Below are positions 57,229 to 64,000 of a stretch of DNA of 64,000 nt, one piece after another. The notes under the pieces were generated by a model that did no database searches, was not told where the DNA came from, and saw only the letters and a program-made list of their open reading frames with translations. Made by a program: the position numbers and the translations under genes. Within the stretch, counting starts at the first letter, position 1, and every line of letters begins with the position of its first letter. The DNA is from JBCCCJ01 sp039029315 (lineage in GTDB: Bacteria; Bacteroidota; Bacteroidia; J057). The stretch is from NCBI GenBank assembly GCA_039029315.1, contig JBCCGK010000030.1, positions 43,695-107,694 of the forward strand. Direction: 5' to 3'.

Positions 57229-57674
57229 TCGTCCTCGCCCATCACATCCTCTGCCAACGCTTCAAAATCAAAATCCGGCTCCTCCATCCATTTGTCATAT
57301 GTGGCCTTGTCCCAAATCTCCACCTTGTCTATCTGTGCCACCAAAATGATTTCTTTCTCTAACCCAATTTGTTCCATCAATCGCTTCGGGACCAGCATCC
57401 TTCCATTTCCATCCAACTCTACCCGCATCGCACCATTGAGAAACATTCGCAGAAAGGCCCGATTCTTCTTCACATACTGGTTCTTGGCCTTGAGCCTCGC
57501 CAGTTCCTGCTCCCACACAGGAATTGGATACAATGTCAAGCACTGATCCAACCCACGATTGATCACAAATTCTGACTGCAATTCTTCTGGCAATTGCTTG
57601 CGAAGTTTGGATGGCATAAGGAACCTGCCCTTAGCATCCAACTTGCAATCATATTCACCAATAAGTGTATGCAT
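57225..57674 (-). CDS. mraZ: Transcriptional regulator MraZ
   Basis: 149 residues, the family size. Two AbrB-like repeats: LIGEYDCKLDAKGRFLMPSKLR (4-25) and a second near 80-105 (MRVELDGNGRMLVPKRLMEQIG). MraZ forms a ring and represses the dcw operon by binding helically spaced TGGG-type repeats upstream. Such repeats lie at 57718-57742. The start is the ATG at 57672-57674; a nearby ATG at 57679 is out of frame. Confidence 0.96.
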   Translation of the reverse strand: MHTLIGEYDCKLDAKGRFLMPSKLRKQLPEELQSEFVINRGLDQCLTLYPIPVWEQELARLKAKNQYVKKNRAFLRMFLNGAMRVELDGNGRMLVPKRLMEQIGLEKEIILVAQIDKVEIWDKATYDKWMEEPDFDFEALAEDVMGEDE

Positions 57675-57717
57675 GTCATGAGGTAATCAATTCAGTCCCT
57701 AAACTTATACATTTTTT

Positions 57718-57742
57718 CCCACTTCTTCCCACTTTTGCACAC
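57718..57742 (-). promoter_or_regulatory. MraZ-box-like repeats before mraZ
   Basis: On the minus strand GTGGG occurs at 57718-57722 and 57728-57732, ten bases apart, with a degenerate third unit (GTGTG) at 57738-57742. Ten-base spacing with five-base gaps matches known MraZ operators. A TAAGTTTA (-7-like) box lies between them and the mraZ start. Confidence 0.6.
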
Positions 57743-57872
57743 CTTTTTTATCAAAAAGTTTACAATCTGAAGTAATTCCTACAAATATTAGCCCAGAATA
57801 ATTCAAAGCTAAAAAAAATGGCTCATTTTTCCAAAAGTATTGACATATAAGCTAAAAAATATAGAATAACTT

Positions 57873-57929
57873 GTGGGAAAAAAGTGGGAATTTTGGGGGG
57901 ATTGTGGGAGGTCGAGTGGGAAAAGGTGG
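57873..57929 (+). repeat. Array of TGGG motifs in helical phase
   Basis: TGGG begins at 57874, 57885, 57894, 57905 and 57917, and TGGA at 57927. Intervals are 11, 9, 11, 12 and 10, close to the DNA helical repeat. All are on the plus strand. Possible remote MraZ sites, or a chance G-rich tract. Confidence 0.4.
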
Positions 57930-58018
57930 AGAGTTTGTATTCAATTGTTCTTCTTTCTCTGTATTTTGATGACAGACTCCTGACTTTTACTTCCGCAAAG
58001 TCAGGTTCACATCTATGG

Positions 58019-58060
58019 TGAATGATGAATGTTGAATGATGAATGATGAATGGTGAATCA
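58019..58060 (+). repeat. Tandem heptamer repeat TGAATGA
   Basis: Six units of seven bases (TGAATGA, TGAATGT, TGAATGA twice, TGAATGG, TGAATCA). Similar TTGAATG-type units occur at 6841-6861 between the DUF1501 and DUF1553 genes. Confidence 0.7.
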
Positions 58061-58134
58061 AAAAATCAAGGCAAGCTGTCCATTAGCCAGAAATAATTGG
58101 CTTGGCTATAATTCTTCCCCTATTTTTTCATACG

Positions 58135-59358
58135 ATGCGTAACTCCAATAGTCCTGTTCATATTTCATCGGAGACATCCATCCTGCTTCCAGGTTACATT
58201 CAGACCTATGCCTTGACATCTCATGGCTTTCTGTATGGCCTTACTGCCTCTATGGACAGGCAATCTTCGCGCCTAAGACTGATCGGAAAATCACTAACAG
58301 ATTCTGGGCAGTGGGAGGCTCCATTTGAGTTCACACATCCTGTCGAATTGCGAGTGGATCAGGATCATCATGCCTGGATTGCCCAGCGGTCTGACATTCT
58401 TGTTGTCGATCCTTCTGGAACCATTGTCAGACAGATTTCTTTTGAGATGGAAGAGGATCAGGAGATTGGAAGCTTTTTGCTTGAACAGAACTGCTTGTAT
58501 ATACAGGTTCAGGGGAATCAGGTTTCTCCTCCTCATGCCTGCATTCTCAAAACGACGCTTTCTGGTCGTACTGTATGGGAAACTCCAATAGATGCTGGAA
58601 AAATTGCTTATCAGGGCGTCGTATATGCGAGTGTAGCTACAGGATGGAAAACCGAACCCATGCCAGCCTGGGATCCGACCACTTGGATCTCTTCGTCGAA
58701 TCAGGGTATACAGCTGTCTGAGAATCGCTTACTGGTCAGCTATCAGGACATCAGTAGCGGAATTGGCAGATCATATTGCCTGGATTCTGTCCATGGGACA
58801 ATTCTTTGGGAATCGCCCAACGGTCCTTCGGGGGGAATTGTGTGCACCGGAAATGGAGAATTTGTGATTCAACAGTTTGGCTATGGAGCCATGGATACCA
58901 ACTTGTATACTTCTGATGGACACCTGAAACAACACTGGCGCACCACAGGTCCCATTGTAATTGATTCCAAGGGAAATCTTCTGCTCAGCGAGTGGACCCC
59001 AGGAGAAGAAGGGGCTCACAGCTTGGTAGAACTAAATCCCGATGGCACCATCAGTCGAATATGCGCATTACCTGGCTATTGGATGGTGCGCCCTCTCATC
59101 GATGAGCATGATACCCTCATTTGTTGGAGAAATGAACAGCTGCAAGTGGTGGATGCATATGGCAAACAGTTTGTTTTGTCAAGCAAACCATTAGAAAATT
59201 ATTTTGCTCACGCAAACAGAATGCTCCTCTATGGGCAGGGGACATTGATCTTTGGTCTGGACCAATATTTATACATTCTTCACACCAATTTGGGAAGGAT
59301 CGGACAAAGTAATTGGCCCTGCCATATGGGGAATATGAGAAGAAATCCAGCCGGCTAG
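58135..59358 (+). CDS. PQQ-like beta-propeller protein
   Basis: 407 residues from the ATG at 58135; a TTG at 58102 is less likely. Repeated beta-rich blades are separated by short turns and end in aromatic or Gly residues (for example LDSVHGTILWESPNG and SDGHLKQHWRTTG, 'W-blade' patterns of PQQ-like propellers). No signal peptide or lipobox is clear. Function unknown. It is divergent from the dcw cluster and followed by a 410-base gap. Confidence 0.7.
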   Translation: MRNSNSPVHISSETSILLPGYIQTYALTSHGFLYGLTASMDRQSSRLRLIGKSLTDSGQWEAPFEFTHPVELRVDQDHHAWIAQRSDILVVDPSGTIVRQISFEMEEDQEIGSFLLEQNCLYIQVQGNQVSPPHACILKTTLSGRTVWETPIDAGKIAYQGVVYASVATGWKTEPMPAWDPTTWISSSNQGIQLSENRLLVSYQDISSGIGRSYCLDSVHGTILWESPNGPSGGIVCTGNGEFVIQQFGYGAMDTNLYTSDGHLKQHWRTTGPIVIDSKGNLLLSEWTPGEEGAHSLVELNPDGTISRICALPGYWMVRPLIDEHDTLICWRNEQLQVVDAYGKQFVLSSKPLENYFAHANRMLLYGQGTLIFGLDQYLYILHTNLGRIGQSNWPCHMGNMRRNPAG

Positions 59359-59768
59359 TTGCCATCATAAATACAAGACAAGCAGATCAGATGTATAATT
59401 GCTCCTTCCACCGCCAGTACAAACAATCGCAGCTTTTTTGAAGAGATTGCATGCAACACCTTCCTTTCAAACAGAGTCTCCTTGGTGTGAGCAACCGCCA
59501 AATCTCCAAGGCGCAATCATCGAATTACAGGCATTCTTTTATTTACGAATCCAGGTAGTAATCTTGCAATTAGGCGTGGTAACAGTAATATGAGGAAGGC
59601 AACAGCTTACAAAAAAAATACGGTATCAAGGGCTCTATTTACCTTTTGCAGGTTGGCTTCACAACATTTGGCTGTCAAGGGCAGACAAGAACTTGGGGCT
59701 ACGAATCAAACGTTAAGGAAAACCCATATGCCCATCTCTTCGTTTTTATTCACCAAACCCAATTAAAC
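59359..59768. other. Intergenic region, nothing recognised
   Basis: 410 bases between the propeller gene and the lipoprotein gene. No ORF, repeat or full promoter match was seen. Confidence 0.4.
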
Positions 59769-60308
59769 ATGAACAAGCAATCATTTCTTTTCACAGCTCT
59801 TCTTGGATGTATGCTATTTCAGTCTTCTTGCCTGACTGTCACGATTCCTGATCCAGAAGAGATCCTTGGCGAGGCCTCTATGCGCGCCGAGATCAATGGA
59901 GAATCTTTCGCTGCGAATGGCATTCTGGTATCCGGAGAATTGACAGAATCCAACGCCTCTGTGCAGACACTGGCAATCGGAGCAGCAGAGTTACCTATTG
60001 GTGGTCTCACAAGGGGATTGGTCCTGGCAGTGGTCAGCTCAGACGGAAGCGGAATTGTAGCAGGAACAACCTATAGCGCGAGCAGTACTACAGGTCGAGC
60101 TGCTGGAGAGTATACCCTGGACGATGACCAAATCGATGTCAAGGCAGTCTCTGCCAATACTGAGGTGGCGACCATTACGATCACTGACATAGATTTCGAC
60201 CAACAACTCGTTTCGGGGACTTTTTCTTTTGATGGGGTGGATGAAAATGATCCCACCACCATTTATGAAGTCAGAGAAGGAGTCTTTACAGATGTCTCAT
60301 TTGATTAG
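59769..60308 (+). CDS. Small lipoprotein, probably DUF6252-like
   Basis: 179 residues from the ATG at 59769 (MNKQSFLFTALLG), with a lipoprotein signal ending LFQSSC. The mature part is beta-rich with a MRAEINGESFAANG start and a Gly/Thr/Asp-rich ISGTFSFDGVD-type ending (VSGTFSFDGVDEND). This resembles small Bacteroidota lipoproteins of DUF6252. An in-frame upstream start would add an unlikely leader. The AraC gene starts 11 bases after its stop. Confidence 0.75.
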   Translation: MNKQSFLFTALLGCMLFQSSCLTVTIPDPEEILGEASMRAEINGESFAANGILVSGELTESNASVQTLAIGAAELPIGGLTRGLVLAVVSSDGSGIVAGTTYSASSTTGRAAGEYTLDDDQIDVKAVSANTEVATITITDIDFDQQLVSGTFSFDGVDENDPTTIYEVREGVFTDVSFD

Positions 60309-60319
60309 TGCGCCAGAAT

Positions 60320-61123
60320 ATGAAAATCCTTTCCAAAGGACGCTTTTATGGAGCAAAACAATCAGAATACCATGTCAGTGGAGTGAGTCTGTCAGCCTAT
60401 GACTATCTCACTCCCAAAACGGATTGGCATGTGCATGAGCATCCCTATTTTATGTATGTCTTGACGGGAAAACTGCTTGACAAAAACCAACAAAGGGAAA
60501 CTGCATGTCCTGCGGGAAGTTTATTGTTTCACAATTGGGATGAGGTTCATTGTAACTCCAAAGAATCCAGGCATGCACGGGGATTTCATATAGAGTTTGA
60601 TCGAAGCTGGTTTGAGGACAGGCAACTGGACATTTCCCTCTGGACCGGGAGTGAGTTGTTGGAAGATCCCTATTTGCACCATTTGATAGGGAAATTGTAT
60701 TTCGAATTTTCTCGCCGGGATGACTTGTCTTCTCTTTCTATCGAATTGCTCTTATTGGAATTGTGTGAAAATATTCATACCTCACAAACCAAGGACAGTG
60801 ATGCCCTGCCTCCCTGGATTGCTCCCTTGAAAGAACTGTTGCACCATCATCATGGGCCAATTAGCTTGCGTTTTTTGTCCGATCAACTCAATATACATCC
60901 GGTTCATCTGTCACGGTCGATCCCCAAATATTTTTCGATTACCCTGAGCGAATATATCAGGCGGGTTCGTATTAAATCGTCCCTCAAGTATTTACTCAAC
61001 TCCCCCTATTCACTCACGGAGATTGCACACCTTTGCGGATTTTCTGACCAAAGTCATTTTACCAGAACCTTCAAATACTACTTCAACCAAACTCCCAAAG
61101 CCTACCGCAACATGGTCTCTTAG
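60320..61123 (+). CDS. AraC-family transcriptional regulator
   Basis: 267 residues from the ATG at 60320; a GTG at 60308 is weaker. The N-terminal cupin-like domain has DWHVHEHPYFMYVLTG near 35-50 and LFHNWDEVHCN. The C-terminal double helix-turn-helix has SLRFLSDQLNIHPVHLSRSIPKYF and LTEIAHLCGFSDQSHFTRTFKYYFNQTPKAYR. It is downstream of, and probably co-transcribed with, the DUF6252-like gene. Its targets are unknown. Confidence 0.9.
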   Translation: MKILSKGRFYGAKQSEYHVSGVSLSAYDYLTPKTDWHVHEHPYFMYVLTGKLLDKNQQRETACPAGSLLFHNWDEVHCNSKESRHARGFHIEFDRSWFEDRQLDISLWTGSELLEDPYLHHLIGKLYFEFSRRDDLSSLSIELLLLELCENIHTSQTKDSDALPPWIAPLKELLHHHHGPISLRFLSDQLNIHPVHLSRSIPKYFSITLSEYIRRVRIKSSLKYLLNSPYSLTEIAHLCGFSDQSHFTRTFKYYFNQTPKAYRNMVS

Positions 61124-61303
61124 TCTGGCTTATATATGAGGTAAGTCCTGGCCTTTGATCGGTCGTGTTCGCCTATTGGGAACTGAATCTCCCTGATCAG
61201 TATCCTGATCCAGCCAGAGGTAGATCACAGAGGAAGGAGGACAAAATTGGTCCATGTATTTTCCACACAATTTGGTAGATTGTTCAGCATAACTATTTTT
61301 CAT

Positions 61304-61843
61304 ATGACAACAAACAAATTACTCTTCCTATCCTTCCTCGCCCTTGGAATGAGCATTTCCTTGTTTTCCTGTAGGGAAGTGCCTGGGTGTACAGACGAAG
61401 TAGCATTGAATTATTCTCCGGATGCCAATCTTGACGATGGCACCTGCTCCTACGAAAGGGACATGTTTTTGGGAACATATTCCGGAACGAGTGTTTGCAC
61501 GCAACCTGGTTTTTGGAACAGCAATGATTTCCAGTTTACGATCAATGAGGATCCTGATGATGGAACCAAAGTTCGGCTTGCCTTTCCTTTCAATATGTCC
61601 AGCAAACCGGTTATCTTCACAGCGACGGTGGACGGAAATACCCTGCTGTTTGATGATCGCACAAACGAACCAGATGATCTTCCGCTTTGTGGAGTCGAAA
61701 ATCCGCCCATGATTCTAAAGGGAACAGCTAGCTTGAATGGCAATCAATTTAGTTTTCCGGACTTCAAGTTCCATGTAGAGGGAGAAGACAATCAGGCAGT
61801 TTGTCCGGTGGATTGTATGATCAGCGCCGAAAAAGATCCCTGA
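61304..61843 (+). CDS. Small lipoprotein with Asp/Cys-rich motif
   Basis: 179 residues from the ATG at 61304 (MTTNKLLFLSFLALG), with a lipoprotein signal ending LFSC. Just after it is GCTDEVALNYSPDANLDDG followed by TC, the 'C-T-D-x-x-A-x-N-Y-x-P-x-A' motif found in many Bacteroidota surface proteins. The rest is beta-rich (FLGTYSGTSVC...) and unrecognised. It starts 180 bases after the AraC gene; function unknown. Confidence 0.75.
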   Translation: MTTNKLLFLSFLALGMSISLFSCREVPGCTDEVALNYSPDANLDDGTCSYERDMFLGTYSGTSVCTQPGFWNSNDFQFTINEDPDDGTKVRLAFPFNMSSKPVIFTATVDGNTLLFDDRTNEPDDLPLCGVENPPMILKGTASLNGNQFSFPDFKFHVEGEDNQAVCPVDCMISAEKDP

Positions 61844-61856
61844 TGGGAAACACAGA

Positions 61857-63833
61857 TTAGTCTTTGGGTTTGTTCTTAATCCGAATCGTTTTCACCTCCC
61901 GCAACAAAGCGGCTGTAACGGTATTGGTGGTAATATGTGCGGCATTCCCAAATCCCTGACGAGCGATTTTGTTCATTTCCTTGAGTTTCCAGGCAGGTTG
62001 CTTGCCAAAATAGAATACGCTCAAGGGGATCTGAGCAGAGCCATTTTTTTCCAGAGGCTTGTCTAACTTGGAAAAGTCAAATCCACCATCTGTGGCAAAA
62101 ATAATGCGATTGTTCCCAGAAGCGATCAGGTGTGCCTGGGCTTGTTCATAGGCCATTTGAATCGCTTTGGCAGGTTTGGTTTCGCCCAGAGATTTGAGGC
62201 CAGTGATGGTATTGGCGATTTTTTCTTGTTCTGAGGCGGGTACACCGTCCAATTGCAGAACAGCTTTCCCGGAATAGGTGATCACAGAGATTTTATCTTC
62301 TGGTCTCATAAAGGCCAATAAATTCACAAAAGCATCTCTGAGAAGTGGCAATTTGCCAGGTTTATTCATAGAGGCAGAAACATCCAGCACCATAACAAGA
62401 TTGTTGGGCGCATATCCTGACAAATCATAGGTACTATCAATCCGCGCTGAATCTGCAGCAGTTTTGGCATCAGCATACAACATACTGCTATCTTCTTTGG
62501 AGAAGGTTCCAGCTCCACTGGCCCAACTTCCTCCTCTCGCAAGACGAGTAGGCCAATCTGAAGGAAATAGCATCCAAAACGCACCGTGATTCCCTTCTTT
62601 CTGTCCGTTGACCAATAGATCAGGGCTGCCATCTTCATTCCAGTCTCCCAGCGGATTGATGGAACTTCCCCAGGCATAACGCAGCTTGAATTGTCCTTCG
62701 AAGTTCCGGGAAGTCTCGCTGATTTTATGGCTGTCCAGGATGGTCGCATCTCGTTGAACATATAGGGTATACAAAGCGCCTTTGTCCTTTCCTCCGTCAT
62801 CATCAGAGGCACTTCCTACAATCAGGTCGCCAATATCATCTCCATTCAAGTCCCCCACCAATGCCAGAGAAGTTCCGAAGCGATCATCGGTTTCGATATA
62901 GCCAGAAAAACCATGTTGATTGGAGATAATCTTTTGTTGCTTGTCAATGCTCCCTTTCTCATTCATCAAGAACAGATAAACAGCCCCTTCATTCTGCCCG
63001 CTCTCATCATCTCCTGGTGCACCTACTGCCAGATCCCCTACCCCATCCTGATTGAGATCTTCCAGATATTCCACCGACATCCCAAAGCGATCCCCTTTCT
63101 TTAGCGCTGGCTTCAGTTGGATAGCTTCCTGGATCTCCGAAGGAGACTTCATCATCAATACCCAAACTGATCCACTTCCCTTGCTGTCCAATTCAGGAGC
63201 CCCTACAACCAAATCGGGTATCTCATCCCCATTCAGGTCTCCGGGCATGGCAATGTCCATTCCAAACAGCTGATCTCTTCCCAGTTGTCGTATCAAACCT
63301 GGACTTCTTCCGCTCAACATGATATGATCTTTGAGGGTTCCATCGGGATGGAGTAGCAACACCCACACCTTGCCATACATCAGTGCTCCCAATTTGCCTC
63401 GGGGTTCGCCTACGGCCAGATCAGGTGTTCCATCCTGATCCCAATCTCCCAAGGCCTCCAGTCGGATACCAAATTGTCCTCCTTTCGTCAGAGCCAGTGC
63501 TCCCTCATCCACAGCAGCACTGATGTGAGAAAATTGCTTGAGTTTCCCTTCTTTCTCCATAAACAGGATGTATACCCCACTTTGGTTCGGATTGGGATCT
63601 CCTACTGCAATCTCTGGAATCCCATCTCCATCCAGATCTCCCAAGTTGGCAATGCCTCTACCGTATCCTTCTCCATGAGACAGAGATTCCAGCAAGTCCT
63701 GATGTTCTGGTCGAACGATGCTGTGTTCATAAAAAATTCTTCCCCGATTGGCCATCTGAGATTGGCCATAATTAGTCAGCGGAAAACAAGTGAGAAAACA
63801 CAAAAGACAAGGAAAAAGAAGAGACGATTTCAT
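61857..63833 (-). CDS. FG-GAP repeat protein with C-terminal VWA domain
   Basis: 658 residues with a signal peptide (to about residue 24). Residues ~55-420 hold integrin-alpha-like FG-GAP repeats with DxDxDGxPD-type calcium sites (LGDLDGDGIPEIAVGDP, DWDQDGTPDLAVGEP, DLNGDEIPDLVVGAP, DLNQDGVGDLAVGAP). From ~470 a von Willebrand A domain begins VMVLDVSASMN with the DxSxS MIDAS and continues with ITYSGKAVLQL and IIFATDGGFDF. Such proteins bind partners through metal ions; the ligand is unknown. No sorting tail was seen. Repeat copy E begins 28 bases before its start, so its promoter would lie in or beyond that element. Confidence 0.85.
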   Translation of the reverse strand: MKSSLLFPCLLCFLTCFPLTNYGQSQMANRGRIFYEHSIVRPEHQDLLESLSHGEGYGRGIANLGDLDGDGIPEIAVGDPNPNQSGVYILFMEKEGKLKQFSHISAAVDEGALALTKGGQFGIRLEALGDWDQDGTPDLAVGEPRGKLGALMYGKVWVLLLHPDGTLKDHIMLSGRSPGLIRQLGRDQLFGMDIAMPGDLNGDEIPDLVVGAPELDSKGSGSVWVLMMKSPSEIQEAIQLKPALKKGDRFGMSVEYLEDLNQDGVGDLAVGAPGDDESGQNEGAVYLFLMNEKGSIDKQQKIISNQHGFSGYIETDDRFGTSLALVGDLNGDDIGDLIVGSASDDDGGKDKGALYTLYVQRDATILDSHKISETSRNFEGQFKLRYAWGSSINPLGDWNEDGSPDLLVNGQKEGNHGAFWMLFPSDWPTRLARGGSWASGAGTFSKEDSSMLYADAKTAADSARIDSTYDLSGYAPNNLVMVLDVSASMNKPGKLPLLRDAFVNLLAFMRPEDKISVITYSGKAVLQLDGVPASEQEKIANTITGLKSLGETKPAKAIQMAYEQAQAHLIASGNNRIIFATDGGFDFSKLDKPLEKNGSAQIPLSVFYFGKQPAWKLKEMNKIARQGFGNAAHITTNTVTAALLREVKTIRIKNKPKD

Positions 63834-63860
63834 CAGGATATCGGTAAGAAGTCAAGCTTA

Positions 63861-64000
63861 GAGACTGTTTTGAAATTTGTACTGAGAATTTTTATGATGT
63901 ATTTTTTTCTCAGACAAGGCTCTTTTTTGTTCTCATAGTGGTGCTATGAGGACAAAAAAAGCTGTAGGATGAGGAAAAAAGACGCATACAAAAAGTTAGC
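63861..64000 (-). mobile_element. MITE-like repeat, copy E (cut by window end)
   Basis: 140 bases in the opposite orientation to copies A-C, starting GAGACTGTTT after a TTA at 63858-63860. The hairpin is at 63923-63960. The far end lies outside the window. Confidence 0.8.

Larger units (their letters stand above)
57675..58134. other. Intergenic region before mraZ and the propeller gene
   Basis: 460 bases. It holds the MraZ-box-like repeats, a second plus-strand TGGG array at 57873-57929 and a tandem repeat at 58019-58060. No gene seen. Confidence 0.5.

Noticed and set aside
58019..58060. Tandem heptamers as a CRISPR array
   Set aside because: Units are seven bases with no spacers.
61271..61301. 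TTG-N19-TATTTTTC as promoter of the small lipoprotein
   Set aside because: It would start transcription at or after the ATG at 61304, so it is probably a chance match.

Overview
The window is chromosomal DNA of a Bacteroidota bacterium, probably an environmental or marine lineage such as Saprospiria/Lewinella-like Cytophagia (class-level guess only). The support is a SusC/SusD pair, a type IX secretion sorting domain, the Bacteroidota order of the division and cell-wall (dcw) cluster, and promoters of the Bacteroidota type (TTG near -33 and TAnnTTTG near -7). No tRNA, rRNA, CRISPR array, phage gene or transposase was seen.

Region 1 (1-33 kb) is accessory metabolism. It starts with the N-terminal part of a two-component-regulator propeller protein, a GntP-type permease and a monomeric NADP isocitrate dehydrogenase. 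Next come a DUF1501 protein paired with a cytochrome-c-like DUF1549/LamG/DUF1553 protein, then an AraC regulator leading a polymer- or glycan-use locus: SusC, SusD, an FG-GAP/ASPIC protein with a T9SS tail, a mandelate-racemase-type enolase-superfamily enzyme and a sulfatase. A NodU-type carbamoyltransferase, an orphan protein, a Kelch lipoprotein, an amidohydrolase, an M20 deacylase, a Gfo/Idh oxidoreductase, a LOG-family protein and an ornithine-cyclodeaminase-family enzyme follow.

Region 2 (33-41 kb) carries a 712-residue unrecognised protein with a DNA-binding-like C-terminus, a small protein whose C-terminus resembles effector-associated domains of conflict systems, then yebC, gyrB, the SRP RNA gene with a near-ideal promoter, ribD and a small lipoprotein.

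Region 3 (41.8-57.7 kb, minus strand) is a complete dcw cluster: mraZ, rsmH, ftsL-like, ftsI, murE, mraY, murD, ftsW, murG, murC, ftsQ, ftsA, ftsZ. Several genes overlap by four bases. MraY carries an extra soluble, PDZ-like insertion. MraZ-box-like repeats precede mraZ. About 0.5 kb beyond ftsZ has no convincing gene but several strong nested hairpins that suit a minus-strand RNA.

Region 4 (58-64 kb) has a beta-propeller protein, two small lipoproteins, a second AraC regulator and an FG-GAP plus VWA protein.

The clearest undescribed element is a dispersed repeat of about 160 bp (three complete copies, one cut by the window end, one remnant). It has GAGACTGTTT...AAACAGTCTC ends, 3-bp TNA duplications and a central hairpin flanked by T and A runs. 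It looks like a MITE that carries a bidirectional terminator-like hairpin.
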